Origin: CAIKZZ01 sp035604595
GTDB lineage: Bacteria > Pseudomonadota > Gammaproteobacteria > Steroidobacterales > Steroidobacteraceae
Assembly (NCBI GenBank): GCA_035604595.1
Contig: DATNIE010000001.1
Location: 21,523 to 85,522 of the forward strand
Direction: 5' to 3'
Length of the DNA stretch: 64,000 nucleotides
The notes beneath the pieces were generated by a model. It saw only the letters and a program-made list of their open reading frames with translations, was not told the DNA's origin and searched no databases. Shown here piece by piece: positions 19,367-28,496 of the stretch (its first letter is position 1; every line of letters starts with the position of its first letter). The position numbers and the translations under genes are program-made.

Positions 19367-20548
19367 TCAGAACACCTCGAACAGCCCGGCCGCTCCCATG
19401 CCGCCGCCGATGCACATCGTCACGACGACGCGTTTCGCGCCGCGGCGCTTGCCCGCGACCAGCGCGTGCCCGACGAGACGCTGGCCGCTCATGCCGTAGG
19501 GGTGGCCGACCGCGATTGCGCCGCCGTCAACGTTGAGCGCCTCGTCCGGGATGCCGAGCGTGTCGCGACAGTAGAGCACCTGCACGGCGAACGCCTCGTT
19601 CAGCTCCCACAGGTCGATGTCCGCGGTTCTCAGCCCGGCGCGCGTCAGCAGTTTCGGGACGGCGAACACGGGGCCTATGCCCATCACCGCCGGCTCGCAG
19701 CCGGCGACGGCAAAGCCGCGGAACGCTCCCAGCGGCGCCAAGCCCCTGCGCGCCGCAACCGCGCCGCTCATGACGACACAGGCACCCGCGCCGTCGGAGA
19801 ACTGGCTGGCATTGCCCGCCGAGATCAGGCCTCCGGGCAACGCCGGGCGGAGCTTGGCGAGCACGTCGACCGTCGTGCCCGGCCGCAGGCCCTCGTCTTC
19901 CGCCACCGTCACTTCCTTCGTGTAGAGCCGCCCGCTGTCCTTGTCCATGCCGGCCATCGTCACCGTGATCGGCGCGATCTCGGAGCTGAAGCCGCCGGCC
20001 TGCTGCGTGGCGCAGGCGCGCTGCTGGCTGCGGGCGCCGTACTCGTCCATCCGCTCGCGCGAGATTGCGAAGCGCTTGGCAACCTCCTCGGCCGTCTGCA
20101 GCATGTTCCAGTAGATGTCGGGCTGGTGCTTGTCGAGCCAGGCTTCCTTGACGAAGTACGTGTTGACCTCGTTCTGCACGACCGAGATCGCCTCGAGACC
20201 GCCCGCGACGAAGATCTCGCCCTCGCCCGCTATGATGCGCTGCGCGGCCATCGCGATGGTCTGCAGCCCCGAGGAGCAGAAGCGGTTGACGGTCGCCCCC
20301 GGAACGCTTGCCGGGCAGCCGGCCCGGAGCGCAATCTGGCGCGCGATGTTGCTGCCGGTTGCGCCTTCGGGGAACGCACAGCCCATCAGCACATCCTCGA
20401 CCTCGGCGGGTTCGACCTTCGCGCGCTCGAGCGCGGCCTTGACGACGTGCCCGCCGAGCGTTGCGCCGTGGGTCATATTGAAGGCGCCGCGCCAGGACTT
20501 CGCGAGCGGCGTGCGGGCGGTCGAAACGATGACGGCTTCGCGGGTCAT
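19367..20548 (-). CDS. acetyl-CoA C-acyltransferase, FadA-like
   Basis: This 393-residue thiolase has the nucleophilic Cys in NRFCSSGLQ (near residue 90), the NEAFAVQ block, GHPYGMSGQR and the C-terminal CIGGGMGAA. Substrates should be 3-ketoacyl-CoAs. Its start codon overlaps the stop of the upstream fadB-like gene by four bases (ATGA), so the two are translationally coupled, as for FadB-FadA complexes. A second thiolase on the other strand next door suggests different chain-length or oxygen-regime roles, which is inference. Confidence 0.9.
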   Translation of the reverse strand: MTREAVIVSTARTPLAKSWRGAFNMTHGATLGGHVVKAALERAKVEPAEVEDVLMGCAFPEGATGSNIARQIALRAGCPASVPGATVNRFCSSGLQTIAMAAQRIIAGEGEIFVAGGLEAISVVQNEVNTYFVKEAWLDKHQPDIYWNMLQTAEEVAKRFAISRERMDEYGARSQQRACATQQAGGFSSEIAPITVTMAGMDKDSGRLYTKEVTVAEDEGLRPGTTVDVLAKLRPALPGGLISAGNASQFSDGAGACVVMSGAVAARRGLAPLGAFRGFAVAGCEPAVMGIGPVFAVPKLLTRAGLRTADIDLWELNEAFAVQVLYCRDTLGIPDEALNVDGGAIAVGHPYGMSGQRLVGHALVAGKRRGAKRVVVTMCIGGGMGAAGLFEVF

Positions 20549-22662
20549 GGGCGGGCTCCGGGAGCGTTGAACGAGCCGCCGGCGGCGGCGAGACGCGCGA
20601 GTAGCGGCGCCGGGGTCCAGAATCCCGGGTCGCCGTGGGGGATGCGCTTGAGTTCCGCCATGCGGCGCGCGACGGCGTACAGGCCCACCTCGTCCGCATA
20701 GCACATGGGCCCGCCGCGCCATACCGGAAAGCCGTAGCCGGTCAGGTACACGACATCGATGTCGGATGCACGCTGCGCGATGCCTTCCTCGAGGATCTTC
20801 GCCGCCTCATTGACGAGCGCAAAGACCAGCCGGTCGACGATCTCCTGATCGTCGAGCCGGCGAGGCGCGAGCCCGAGCTCGGCACGGTACTTTCCGATCA
20901 GGTCCTCGACGATGGGCGCGGGGTAGGCGGTGCGATCGCCCGGCTTGTAGTCGTACCAGCCCGCGCCAGTCTTCTGTCCGAAGCGGCCGAGCTCGCAGAT
21001 CCGGTCGCCGAGCTTCGAATAGACCATCGCGGGGCGCTCGACGTAGCGGCGCTTGCGAATGTGCCAGCCTATGTCGTTGCCGGCGAGATCGCTCATCCGG
21101 AACGGCCCCATCGCGAAGCCGAACTTCTCGATCGCGCGGTCGACCTGGGCCGGGCTCGCACCTTCGTCGAGCATGAACAGTGCCTGCCGCGAATACTGCT
21201 CGATCATCCGGTTGCCGATGAACCCGTCGCAGACGCCCGCGACGACGGCGGTCTTGCGCAGCGTCTTCGCGAGTTTCATCGTGGTCGCGAGCACGTCCGG
21301 CGCGGTCGCCGCGCCGCGCACCACCTCGAGGAGCTTCATGATGTTGGCGGGACTGAAGAAATGAGTACCAATCACATCGCCAGGACGCTTCGTGACGCCG
21401 GCGATCACGTTGACATCGAGCGTCGAGGTATTGGTCGCAAGGATCGCACCCGGCCGCATGACCCCATCGAGCGTCTTGAACACCCGCTCCTTGACGCCCA
21501 GGTCCTCGAACACGGCCTCGATCACGATGTCGCTCGCGCCGATGTCGTCGTAGCTGAGCGTGGGCCTGAGCAGCGCGGTCTTGGCCTTGGCGGCCGCGGG
21601 CGTCAGCCGTCCCTTCTTGACCTGGCTGTCGTAGGTGTCGCGGATGCGCGCGACGCCCTTGTCGAGGGCCTCCTTGCCGACCTCCAGCAGATGCACCGGG
21701 ATTCCGGCATTGAGAAAATTGATGGCGATGCCGGTCCCCATCGTGCCGGCGCCGATCACGGCCGCCGACTTGATCTCCCTCAGCTGCGTCGACTCGGCGA
21801 TGCCGGGGACCTTGGCCGCGGCGCGCTCCGCAAAGAAGGCGTGCCTGAGTGCCCGCGACACCGGTCCCACCATCAGCTCTGAAAACAGCCTCCGTTCGGT
21901 CGCGAGCCCGACTTCGAAACGCTGCGTCGCGGCCGCCTCGATCGCATCGATGCACTTGAGCGGCGCCGGGAAGTTCGCGAAGCCGGCCTTGACCGTCGTG
22001 CGCGCGAAGCCGAGCAGCGGCTCGAGGTTCGGTTCACGCAGCTTGAGGTCCCTCGCCTTTGGCAGCCTGCTGCCGCCCGCCAGCTCCCGTCCCTTGGCTG
22101 CGGCGAGCTCCACCGCGACGGGGACGACCTCGCCGGCCACGAGCCCGTCGAGCAAGGGGCTCCCCTTGAACAGCGTCGCTGGCAGCGCCTCGCCCGACAG
22201 GATCACGTTGAGCGCGTTCTCGACGCCGATCAGGCGCGGCAGCCGCTGGGTTCCACCGGCCCCTGGCAGCAGACCGATCTTGACCTCGGGTAGCCCGAGC
22301 TTGGCGGTGTCGGCGGCCACCCGGTAGTGGCAGCCGAGCGCGAGCTCGAGCCCGCCGCCGAGACAGGTGCCCTCGATTGCCGCCACCACGGGCTTCGGGC
22401 TCGACTCGACCACCGTAATCAGGTCACGGAGGCTGGGTGCCGCGAGCATCGCGGGGGTTCCGAATTCCTTGATGTCGGCACCGGCGGAAAACAGGCCGTG
22501 TCGACCGCTGAGCACAATCGCGGCGACGCTCGCATCGGCCACGGCGGCGTCGAGGGCAGCCACGAGGTCGCGCCGCGTTGCAGCACCGAGGCTGTTGACA
22601 GGCCCCTCGCCGAAGGTGATCGCCGCCACCGACCCGTGGCGGGCTGTCGTTACGGTCGTCAT
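20545..22662 (-). CDS. multifunctional beta-oxidation enzyme (enoyl-CoA hydratase/3-hydroxyacyl-CoA dehydrogenase)
   Basis: The 705-residue protein couples an N-terminal crotonase domain (SAGADIKEFG oxyanion segment, EGTCLGGGLELALGC, LGLPEVKIGLLPGAGGTQRLPR) to an NAD-binding 3-hydroxyacyl-CoA dehydrogenase domain (AAVIGAGTMGTGIA near residue 300, NTSTLDV, THFFSPANIM, C-terminal GYGFPVWRGGPM). It belongs to the FadB/FadJ/peroxisomal-bifunctional group. ATG 22662 follows AGGAG at a good distance; the longer open frame reaches into the divergent promoter region. It forms an operon with the thiolase gene, transcribed away from hmgA. Confidence 0.92.
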   Translation of the reverse strand: MTTVTTARHGSVAAITFGEGPVNSLGAATRRDLVAALDAAVADASVAAIVLSGRHGLFSAGADIKEFGTPAMLAAPSLRDLITVVESSPKPVVAAIEGTCLGGGLELALGCHYRVAADTAKLGLPEVKIGLLPGAGGTQRLPRLIGVENALNVILSGEALPATLFKGSPLLDGLVAGEVVPVAVELAAAKGRELAGGSRLPKARDLKLREPNLEPLLGFARTTVKAGFANFPAPLKCIDAIEAAATQRFEVGLATERRLFSELMVGPVSRALRHAFFAERAAAKVPGIAESTQLREIKSAAVIGAGTMGTGIAINFLNAGIPVHLLEVGKEALDKGVARIRDTYDSQVKKGRLTPAAAKAKTALLRPTLSYDDIGASDIVIEAVFEDLGVKERVFKTLDGVMRPGAILATNTSTLDVNVIAGVTKRPGDVIGTHFFSPANIMKLLEVVRGAATAPDVLATTMKLAKTLRKTAVVAGVCDGFIGNRMIEQYSRQALFMLDEGASPAQVDRAIEKFGFAMGPFRMSDLAGNDIGWHIRKRRYVERPAMVYSKLGDRICELGRFGQKTGAGWYDYKPGDRTAYPAPIVEDLIGKYRAELGLAPRRLDDQEIVDRLVFALVNEAAKILEEGIAQRASDIDVVYLTGYGFPVWRGGPMCYADEVGLYAVARRMAELKRIPHGDPGFWTPAPLLARLAAAGGSFNAPGARP

Positions 22663-22759
22663 TGCGGATGGCTCCTGCTCAACGAGGAGCGGATTATGCC
22701 AGCCGGACCATCGGCTTCGTGTTCGGGCAGCCCCGGATGCGCGGGCCGGGAATTGTGTA

Positions 22760-22788
22760 TTGCCATTAGTTTCAATTGCAACTAAATT
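22760..22788 (+). promoter_or_regulatory. hmgA promoter with a palindromic operator in its spacer
   Basis: TTGCCA (22760-22765), 17 bases, TAAATT (22783-22788) is a fair sigma-70 promoter giving a leader of about 20 bases to hmgA. Most of the spacer is a 20-base palindrome (22766-22785), TTAGTT-T-CAATTG-C-AACTAA, imperfect at a single base pair. Such AT-centred palindromes are typical of MarR-family sites. A regulator here would block the promoter directly and could also affect the divergent fad genes. No regulator gene is adjacent. Confidence 0.6.
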
Positions 22789-22816
22789 GCCGTAGCGGTT
22801 CGACGGAGGGTCGGGC

Positions 22817-23971
22817 ATGAAGCGTTACATCGGGTATCCGCGGGTCGCCGGCATCGCCAGCCGCCAGGCGCACGCCGACCTGCCACCGGGCACGTTCGAG
22901 CGCGAGATGGGCAAAGAGGGGTTCTTCGGGCCCGCCGCGTTCTTTCACCACCGCCACCCGCCGACCGGCTGGACAAGCTTCGACGGGCCGCTGAGGCCCC
23001 ACGCTTTCGACCTCGCCAAACTCACTGCGCCGGTGGGATCACCGTGGGATGCGGCACCAATTCTCGAAAATTCCCAGTGCCGCCTGCGCTGGCTGAGGCT
23101 AGCCGCGTCGATGGACCACCTGGCGCGCAATGCCGACGGCGATGAGTTGCTGTTCGTGCATCAGGGCGCCGCCGAGCTGTACTGCGATTTCGGGCACCTG
23201 GCTATTGCCGCCGGCGACTACCTGGTGCTGCCGCGCGGCACGATGTGGCGGCTGACGCTCACCGAACCGCTGACCGGGCTGCTGATCGAGGCAACCAACG
23301 GCGGATACCTGCTGCCCGACAAAGGCCTCGTCGGTCCCCACGCGATTTTCGATCCGGCGATGCTCGACGTGCCGGCGATCGACGCCGCCTTCCTCGCGCA
23401 GCAGGACGCCGGTCCGCCGGGTGGCGCCGCCGGCAACCGCGATTGGCGGGTCGTGATCAAGCGCCGTCAGGGGCTCTCGACCGCGCGCTTTCCGTTCAAT
23501 CCGCTCGACGCGATCGGCTGGCACGGCGATCTGTGCGTGTGCCGCATCAATGTCCGCGATCTACGGCCGCTGATGAGCCATCGCTACCACCTGCCGCCAT
23601 CGGCCCATACGACCTTCCTCGGCAACCGCTTCATCGTCTGCACGTTCGCGCCGCGGCCGTTCGAGACTGATCCCGGTGCGCTCAAGGTACCGTTCTTCCA
23701 CAACAACGACGATTATGACGAGGTCATCTTCTATCACGCGGGCGACTTCTTCTCGCGCGACAACATTCATCCGGGCATGCTGACGTTCCACCCGGCCGGA
23801 TTCACGCATGGGCCGCATCCGAAGGCGCTGTCGCGGATGCTGGTGCAGACCAAGCCCGGCACGGACGAATATGCGGTGATGATCGACGCGCGCGACCCGC
23901 TCGAACTCGGCGCCGCGGCGGCCGCCGTCGAGCTCCGCGGGTACGTCGACAGCTGGAAGGCGGGCGCGTGA
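22817..23971 (+). CDS. hmgA: homogentisate 1,2-dioxygenase, short form
   Basis: The 384-residue enzyme opens the ring of homogentisate with O2, the central step of tyrosine/phenylalanine degradation. Recognisable blocks are FGPAAFFHHRHPPTGW, ENSQCRLRW, the metal-site region HNNDDYDEVIFYHAGDFFSRD and the HPAGFTHGPHP segment that supplies histidine ligands. It is shorter than the classical 430-445-residue enzymes and fits the shorter bacterial subgroup. A GGAGGG ribosome site precedes the ATG. fahA follows after 28 bases; maleylacetoacetate isomerase and hpd are not in the window. Confidence 0.92.
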   Translation: MKRYIGYPRVAGIASRQAHADLPPGTFEREMGKEGFFGPAAFFHHRHPPTGWTSFDGPLRPHAFDLAKLTAPVGSPWDAAPILENSQCRLRWLRLAASMDHLARNADGDELLFVHQGAAELYCDFGHLAIAAGDYLVLPRGTMWRLTLTEPLTGLLIEATNGGYLLPDKGLVGPHAIFDPAMLDVPAIDAAFLAQQDAGPPGGAAGNRDWRVVIKRRQGLSTARFPFNPLDAIGWHGDLCVCRINVRDLRPLMSHRYHLPPSAHTTFLGNRFIVCTFAPRPFETDPGALKVPFFHNNDDYDEVIFYHAGDFFSRDNIHPGMLTFHPAGFTHGPHPKALSRMLVQTKPGTDEYAVMIDARDPLELGAAAAAVELRGYVDSWKAGA

Positions 23972-23999
23972 AACCCGCGCCGGCCGGCGGGCACCGGCC

Positions 24000-24989
24000 A
24001 TGAGGCTGGCGAGTCTCAAGGGCGGACGCGATGGCCGCCTGGTCGTCGTCGATCCGGCCCTGGCCCATTGTGTGTCGGCCGGTGGCGTCGCACCGGCGTT
24101 GCAGGACGCGCTCGACGACTGGTTGCGCCTCGCGCCGCGGCTCCGCGACCTCGCAGTCACGCTCGAGGCCCACCAGGCGAAACAGGCGACCGCGTTCGAC
24201 CCGTCCGCATGCGCCGCGCCGCTGCCGCGCGCCTACCACTGGGTCGACGGCTCGGCCTACGTCAATCACGTCGAGCTCGTCCGCAAGGCCCGCGGCGCCG
24301 AGATGCCGCCCTCGTTCTGGACCGATCCGCTCGTCTACCAGGGTGGCTCCGACGACTTTCTCGGCCCTACCGAGGATGCCCCGTTCACAAGTGAGGACTT
24401 CGGGATCGACTTCGAGGCCGAGGTGGCGGTCATCGTCGGCGACGTGCCGATGGCCTCGACGGCCGCAGATGTACGCGGCCGCGGCGATATCCGGCTGGTG
24501 ATGCTGGTGAACGACTGGAGCCTGCGGAGCCTGATCCCGGCCGAGCTCGCCAAGGGCTTCGGCTTCTACCAGTCGAAGCCAGCCACCGCTTTCTCCCCGG
24601 TGGCTGTCACGCCCGACGAGCTCGGCGCGGCGTGGGACGGGGCGAAGCTCAAGCTGCCGCTCAGCATCGAGCTCAACGGCGTGCCGTTCGGCGCCCCGGA
24701 CGCCGGCGTCGATATGACCTTCGACTTCGCCGAGCTGGTCGCGCACTGCGCCAAAACCCGCAATCTGCGCGCCGGGACCATCGTTGGCTCAGGAACCGTG
24801 TCGAATTGCGACCGCTCGCGCGGCCCGGCGTGCCTCGCCGAGAAACGCATGCTCGAGCAGATCGAGTTCGGAGCGCCCCGCACGCCGTTCCTGAAGTTCG
24901 GCGACCGGGTGCGCATCGAGATGCGCGACGCCCGCGGCGACAGCCTGTTCGGCGCGATCGACCAGCGGGTCGTCAAGGCCTGGCGCTGA
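24000..24989 (+). CDS. fumarylacetoacetate hydrolase family protein
   Basis: The 329-residue product should cleave fumarylacetoacetate to fumarate and acetoacetate, the last step of homogentisate catabolism. The FAH-type C-terminal fold is visible: DFEAEVAVIVGDVP (acidic metal ligands), VNDWSLRSL, GFYQSKPATAFSP, and GTIVGSGTVSN followed by CLAEKR. It lies 28 bases after hmgA on the same strand. With no isomerase gene nearby, maleylacetoacetate handling must be encoded elsewhere or this enzyme may accept the cis isomer; the latter is speculation. Confidence 0.9.
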   Translation: MRLASLKGGRDGRLVVVDPALAHCVSAGGVAPALQDALDDWLRLAPRLRDLAVTLEAHQAKQATAFDPSACAAPLPRAYHWVDGSAYVNHVELVRKARGAEMPPSFWTDPLVYQGGSDDFLGPTEDAPFTSEDFGIDFEAEVAVIVGDVPMASTAADVRGRGDIRLVMLVNDWSLRSLIPAELAKGFGFYQSKPATAFSPVAVTPDELGAAWDGAKLKLPLSIELNGVPFGAPDAGVDMTFDFAELVAHCAKTRNLRAGTIVGSGTVSNCDRSRGPACLAEKRMLEQIEFGAPRTPFLKFGDRVRIEMRDARGDSLFGAIDQRVVKAWR

Positions 24990-25079
24990 CGGCCGGGAGC
25001 CGGCGGTGGTGCCGGCCGCGCCGCTCGCGCAAAATACCGGTGTCGCGGCCCGGCGGCCGTCCCAGGTTCGAGCGCGTTC

Positions 25080-25751
25080 ATGACCCAGCCCACGTCGGAG
25101 ACCGTCCAGCTGAAGGCCGCCGATGGCCACGTGCTCGACGCCTGGCGCGTCGCCCCGGGCGGCAAGCCGCGCGGCGGCATCGTGGTCGTCCAGGAGATCT
25201 TCGGCGTCACGCGCCACATCGAACAGGTCGCGCGCGAGTACGCGGCGGCGGGGTATCTCGCCGTCGCGCCGGCACTGTTTGACCGCGTGCAACGGCGCTC
25301 CGACATACCCTACGGCGACAGTCCCGCCGGTCTGGCGCTGATGAGGGCAGTGAAGCGCGAGCACACCCTGCTCGACCTGAAGGCCGCGATCGATGCGGTC
25401 GCATCGGCCGGCAAGGTCGGCATGGTCGGCTACTGCTGGGGCGGCACGCTGACCTACGTCGCCGCCTGCCACTTGTCGATCGCCGCGGGCGTCGTTTATT
25501 ACGCCGGCGGGCTGACGCAGTTGCTCGAGCGAACGCCGCGCTGCCCGGTGATGCTCCATTTTGGCGACCGGGACACCCATATCCCGCTCAGGGACGTCGA
25601 GAAGGTCAAGAAGGCTTATCCGTTAGGACACTACTACATGTACCCGGCCGACCACGGATTCAACTGCTCCGACCGAGCTTCCTACGACGCCGCGAGCGCG
25701 AAGCTTGCGCTCGAGCGTTCACTCGATTTTTTCCACCGGCACGTCGGCTGA
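25080..25751 (+). CDS. dienelactone hydrolase family protein
   Basis: This 223-residue alpha/beta hydrolase has the Cys-Asp-His triad of carboxymethylenebutenolidases: Cys in GYCWGG, Asp in FGDRDTHIPL and His in PADHGFNC. Other blocks are QEIFGVTRHIEQVA and GYLAVAPALFDR. The classical role is hydrolysis of dienelactones in chloroaromatic degradation, but the family is broad and no chlorocatechol genes are present. Its place between fahA and gabD suggests a hydrolase acting on a related ring-cleavage product, which is inference. Confidence 0.88.
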   Translation: MTQPTSETVQLKAADGHVLDAWRVAPGGKPRGGIVVVQEIFGVTRHIEQVAREYAAAGYLAVAPALFDRVQRRSDIPYGDSPAGLALMRAVKREHTLLDLKAAIDAVASAGKVGMVGYCWGGTLTYVAACHLSIAAGVVYYAGGLTQLLERTPRCPVMLHFGDRDTHIPLRDVEKVKKAYPLGHYYMYPADHGFNCSDRASYDAASAKLALERSLDFFHRHVG

Positions 25752-25764
25752 CCGGCGGGCCGGG

Positions 25765-25787
25765 CCGGCAGGCGCTGCGCCTGCCGG
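25765..25787 (+). repeat. perfect 10-bp stem hairpin between hydrolase and aldehyde dehydrogenase genes
   Basis: CCGGCAGGCG and CGCCTGCCGG are exact reverse complements around a three-base CTG loop. No T-run follows, so it is not a classical intrinsic terminator. It could slow or process the transcript, or protect the upstream mRNA, 14 bases after the hydrolase stop and 24 bases before the next start. Confidence 0.55.
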
Positions 25788-25810
25788 TCAGCAATCACGG
25801 TGACACCCCC

Positions 25811-27280
25811 ATGAGCAATCGTTTCGCATTGTCCGATTCCTCGCTGCTGCGACAGCAGTGCTACGTCGACGGGCGCTGGATCGACGCCGATGACGGCGGC
25901 ACAGTCGAGGTCCACAACCCGGCGACCGGCGCAGTCCTCGCCACGGTGCCGCGCTGCGGCGCGGCCGAAACCCGCCGCGCGGTCCAGGCTGCGAGGGCGG
26001 CGTTTCCCGCGTGGGCGGCAAAGTCCGCCAAGGAGCGTGGCAAGCTGCTGCGGCGCCTCGCCGACCTGATGGTCGCGAACGTCGAGGATCTCGGGCGCCT
26101 GATGACCGCCGAGCAGGGCAAGCCGCTCGTCGAGGCCAAGGGCGAAGTGGGCTATGCGGCCTCGTTCTACGAGTGGTTCGGCGAGGAAGGCCGCCGTGTC
26201 TACGGCGATGTGATCCCGTCGCCGTACGCTGACAAGCGCCTGCTGGCGCTGCGCCAGCCGCTCGGCGTCGTTGGGGCGATTACGCCGTGGAACTTCCCGG
26301 CCGCGATGATCACCCGCAAAGCCGGCGCGGCGCTCGCCGCAGGCTGCACCTTCATCGTCAAGCCCGCCGAGTCGACGCCGCTGTCGGCGCTCGCGCAGGC
26401 CGAACTCGCAGCCCGCGCCGGATTCCCGCCGGGCGTGTTCAACGTCGTGACGGGCAAAGCCGCGCTGGTCGGCGGGGAGCTGACCTCGAACCCGCTCGTG
26501 GCGAAAATCACGTTCACCGGCTCCACCCAGATCGGCAAGCTGCTGATGTCGCAGTGCGCGAGCACGGTCAAGAAGATCTCGCTCGAGCTCGGCGGCAATG
26601 CGCCGTTCATCGTATTCGACGATGCGGACCTCGACGCCGCGGTCAGCGGGGCCCTGGCGAGCAAGTATCGGAACACCGGGCAGACCTGCGTCTGCGCAAA
26701 CCGCCTGCTCGTCCACGCCGGCGTCTACGACAAGTTCGTCGCGAAGCTCATCGAGGCGACCAAGAAGCTGCGCGTCGGTCCCGGCCTCGACGGGCCCACC
26801 GAGCAGGGGCCGCTGATCAATGCCCAGGCGGTCGCCAAGGTCGAGGAGCACATCGCCGATGCGGTGGCGAAAGGCGCGACGATCGTCCTCGGTGGCAAGC
26901 GCCACGCGCTGGGCGGCACGTTCTTCGAGCCGACGATCCTGACGGGCGTGACCGCCGCCATGAAGGTAGCGCGCGAAGAAACCTTCGGGCCGGTCGCCCC
27001 GCTGTTCCGCTTCGACACGGAGGCCGATGCGCTGCGCATGGCGAACGACACCGAGTTCGGTCTGGCTGCCTACTTCTACACGCGCGACCTCGCGCGGTCG
27101 TGGCGCGTCACCGAAGGACTCGAGTACGGCATCGTCGGCCTCAACACCGGGATCATCTCGACCGATGAGGCGCCGTTCGGCGGCTGGAAGGAGTCGGGCA
27201 TCGGCCGCGAAGGCTCGAAGTACGGCATCCTCGACTACACCGAGCTCAAGTACCTCTGCGTCGGGGGCATCGTGCCTTGA
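25811..27280 (+). CDS. gabD: NAD(P)-dependent succinate-semialdehyde dehydrogenase family
   Basis: The 489-residue aldehyde dehydrogenase matches the GabD group: start region LLRQQCYVDGRWIDADDG, PWNFPAAMITRK, TGSTQIGKLLM, ELGGNAPFIVFDDADLD, catalytic Cys in NTGQTCVCANR and EETFGPVAPLF. It should oxidise succinic semialdehyde to succinate, feeding the TCA cycle; other short-chain semialdehydes remain possible. No GABA transaminase is adjacent, so in this cluster it may finish a ring-cleavage route. The ribosome site is weak. The stop overlaps the next start as TTGA. Confidence 0.9.
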   Translation: MSNRFALSDSSLLRQQCYVDGRWIDADDGGTVEVHNPATGAVLATVPRCGAAETRRAVQAARAAFPAWAAKSAKERGKLLRRLADLMVANVEDLGRLMTAEQGKPLVEAKGEVGYAASFYEWFGEEGRRVYGDVIPSPYADKRLLALRQPLGVVGAITPWNFPAAMITRKAGAALAAGCTFIVKPAESTPLSALAQAELAARAGFPPGVFNVVTGKAALVGGELTSNPLVAKITFTGSTQIGKLLMSQCASTVKKISLELGGNAPFIVFDDADLDAAVSGALASKYRNTGQTCVCANRLLVHAGVYDKFVAKLIEATKKLRVGPGLDGPTEQGPLINAQAVAKVEEHIADAVAKGATIVLGGKRHALGGTFFEPTILTGVTAAMKVAREETFGPVAPLFRFDTEADALRMANDTEFGLAAYFYTRDLARSWRVTEGLEYGIVGLNTGIISTDEAPFGGWKESGIGREGSKYGILDYTELKYLCVGGIVP

Positions 27281-28485
27281 CGCGGCCCGCGCTCTCCGAG
27301 CGCGCGCTGGTCGGGCTCCTCGCCGCCGTCACGGCCATCGGCCCGGTCGCGCTCAACATCTATCTGCCGGTGGTGCCACTCGTCCGGGCCGAGTTCGGTA
27401 TCAGCGTCGCGGCCGCCAGCACCACCGTCAGTGCGCCGCTGATTGCATTTGCGGTCGGGCTGCTGATCTGGGGGCCACTGTCGGACCACCACGGCCGGCG
27501 GCCGGTGATGCTGGCCGGCCTTGGCGTCAATATCGCGGGCTCGGCACTCGCTCTGCTGTCACCGTCGATCGGCTGGCTCATGCTCGGCCGGGTGATCCAG
27601 GCGATCGGCTCGTCGGCCGGCGTCACCATTGCGCGCGCAACCATCGCCGACCTGTTCGATCGCGAGCGCATGGCGCGGATGATCGCGTATCTGACCATGG
27701 TCATGCTGCTCGCGAACTCGCTCGCGCCGGCCGCCGGTGGGGCGCTCGCGGCGGCGGCCGGCTGGCGGTCGGTGTTCGTGCTGCTCGCTGCCGCGGCCGT
27801 GCCGATCTGGTGGGCAATCTGGGCGCTGTTGCCGGAGACCCGGTCGGCAGGCCATGGTCGCAGCCTGCGCCAGGTGCTTGAGGACTCGGTCGCGCTGCTG
27901 CACTTGCCAGGTTTCGTCGGCCTCGCGCTGCTCAGCGGCGCGATCTACGCCGAGTTCTTCGTGTTCGTCGCGCTGATGCCCTACGTATTCACGGGGGCGC
28001 TCGGTCATTCGACGACCGAATATGGCCTGTGGTACCTGTGCATCGCGGTCGGCTATTTCGCCGGCAACTGGTACGTGATGCGCCACGCGGTCGACACCGG
28101 CATCCACCGCCTGGTCGTGGCCGGCATCGTGATGTCGGCGGTTTCAACGGTGGCCGGGTGGGCGCTGGCTGCGGCCGGCATGTGGCAGCCGGTGTGGCTG
28201 TTCGCGCCGTGGGTATTGATCGCCTTCGGGCAGGGGCTCTCGCTCCCGGGCCTGACGGCAAGCGCCGTGGCGCTCGCTCCGCGCTCGGCGGGAGCGGCCG
28301 CCGGGCTGCTCGGCTTCGTGCAGCAGATCCTGGGTGCCTCGTGTGTACAGGCGATGTCGGTGTCCTCGACGGCGACGCCGGTCCCGGTGACCGCGTTCTG
28401 CGCGTTGACCGGACTCGCTGCGTGGCTCGGACTCAGGGCCGGAACAGCGGTAATGGGCACGGCGGCAGTCCCACGGCCGCGCTAG
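27277..28485 (+). CDS. MFS drug-resistance transporter, Bcr/CflA family
   Basis: The 402-residue inner-membrane protein has about 12 hydrophobic helices, the MFS motif A between helices 2 and 3 (GPLSDHHGRRPVML) and the family opening LNIYLPVVPLVRAEF (usual form DMYLPALP). These are proton-driven exporters of sulfonamides, bicyclomycin and other small molecules. The start is TTG at 27277, overlapping the gabD stop by four bases, so it should be translated by coupling from gabD. In this setting it may export toxic catabolic intermediates, which is inference. Confidence 0.87.
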   Translation: MTRPALSERALVGLLAAVTAIGPVALNIYLPVVPLVRAEFGISVAAASTTVSAPLIAFAVGLLIWGPLSDHHGRRPVMLAGLGVNIAGSALALLSPSIGWLMLGRVIQAIGSSAGVTIARATIADLFDRERMARMIAYLTMVMLLANSLAPAAGGALAAAAGWRSVFVLLAAAAVPIWWAIWALLPETRSAGHGRSLRQVLEDSVALLHLPGFVGLALLSGAIYAEFFVFVALMPYVFTGALGHSTTEYGLWYLCIAVGYFAGNWYVMRHAVDTGIHRLVVAGIVMSAVSTVAGWALAAAGMWQPVWLFAPWVLIAFGQGLSLPGLTASAVALAPRSAGAAAGLLGFVQQILGASCVQAMSVSSTATPVPVTAFCALTGLAAWLGLRAGTAVMGTAAVPRPR

Positions 28486-28488
28486 ACT
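28483..28488 (+). promoter_or_regulatory. -10-like TAGACT at the VOC gene
   Basis: TAGACT begins inside the stop codon of the exporter gene and ends eight bases before the ATG of the VOC gene, which has no Shine-Dalgarno. If it is a promoter, the transcript would be leaderless or almost so. No -35 match is seen, and read-through from the exporter is the alternative. Confidence 0.3.
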
Positions 28489-28496
28489 GCGCCGCC

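Noticed and set aside
25765..25787. Intrinsic terminator after the dienelactone hydrolase gene
   Set aside because: The hairpin is perfect but no U-tract follows; it is listed as a repeat instead.
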